This document shows positions 5,863 through 5,964 of a stretch of 5,964 nucleotides of DNA, one piece after another. The DNA is from Elusimicrobiota bacterium (GTDB lineage Bacteria; Elusimicrobiota; UBA8919), in assembly GCA_003452965.1 (NCBI GenBank), contig DMMW01000026.1:37870-43833 (forward strand). The letters are read 5' to 3'. A program made the translations under genes and the position numbers. Position 1 is the stretch's first letter. Every line of letters starts with the position of its first letter. Under the pieces are notes generated by a model, which had not been told where the DNA came from, searched no databases, and saw only the letters and a program-made list of their open reading frames with translations.

Positions 5863-5964
5863 CATGCTCAGTCGGTCCAGTAGGTCCGACTTCCGCGGTT
5901 TATCCTGACTCTATTATTCCTCAGGCAGTCAGGATTGCATGCTCGTTCGGTGCGGTTGCTCCGA
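5863..5964. repeat. Start of a GC-rich hairpin repeat array, period 75, cut by the window end
   Basis: Bases 5863-5889 and 5938-5964 align without gaps at 21 of 27 positions, offset 75. Each starts with CATGCTC and then forms a hairpin: TCGG-T-CC-AGTA-GG-T-CCGA in copy 1 (5872-5889) and TCGG-T-GC-GGTT-GC-T-CCGA in copy 2 (5947-5964). The T-T mismatch is kept while the inner pair changes from C-G (5877/5884) to G-C (5952/5959). Only one full period is visible, so a tandem array is an inference. REP/BIME-like elements or IS200/IS605-type hairpin ends are candidate classes. Confidence 0.6.
5902..5935. repeat. 9-bp stem hairpin within the repeat unit
   Basis: ATCCTGACT (5902-5910) pairs perfectly with AGTCAGGAT (5927-5935) around a 16-base loop. 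The loop holds a second TCAGG (5921-5925) that can compete for CCTGA (5904-5908). The SacII palindrome CCGCGG lies just before it at 5893-5898, and GCATGC lies just after it at 5937-5942. Confidence 0.7.

Noticed and set aside
5863..5964. CRISPR array
   Set aside because: The repeated 27-base block is divergent (21/27) and the period of 75 includes further hairpins instead of unique spacers. No cas genes are present.
5863..5964. Integron attC or dif-type recombination site
   Set aside because: The characteristic attC core pairs (RYYYAAC/GTTRRRY) and a dif-like dyad are not visible, and no integrase lies in the window.

Overview
The window is AT-rich DNA from a diderm (Gram-negative-type) bacterium. 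Three of the five genes encode secreted proteins with the features of outer-membrane beta-barrels, so an outer membrane is nearly certain. No marker gene fixes the phylum. The mix of AT-rich coding sequence, lineage-specific barrels and G-run ribosome binding sites would suit an uncultivated lineage such as Elusimicrobiota, but this is only a guess. All five genes lie on the + strand.

Bases 1-1440 hold a two-gene operon: a 213-aa PHP-family metal-dependent phosphoesterase (118-759) and, 3 bp after its stop, a 225-aa membrane-anchored TPR protein (763-1440). No intrinsic terminator follows. Fourteen bases after the second stop there is a perfect-consensus sigma70-type promoter (TTGACA, 17-bp spacer, TATAAT) that drives the next gene through a leader of about 170 nt. 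The leader can fold and carries a strong Shine-Dalgarno-like sequence with no obvious reading frame behind it.

Bases 1663-5823 hold three barrel genes. The first is a 705-aa Ser/Thr-rich protein (1663-3780) with a CAA-type repeat in a predicted surface loop, closed by a strong intrinsic terminator (3804-3837). The second is a 411-aa porin resembling the alginate-export fold (3923-5158) with its own promoter. The third is a small 170-aa barrel (5311-5823) that starts at GTG. For the first and third, the longest reading frame overstates the protein. The better starts (1663 and 5311) follow purine-rich binding sites and begin directly with Lys-rich signal peptides. The three look like surface proteins transcribed mostly as separate units, not as one pathway.

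After the last gene the base composition changes abruptly: 5845-5964 is 57% G+C by my count. This stretch holds a run of hairpins and the start of what looks like a 75-bp-period repeat array cut off by the window end. Two copies of one hairpin differ by a compensatory base-pair swap and share a T-T mismatch. This is the most unusual signal in the window.
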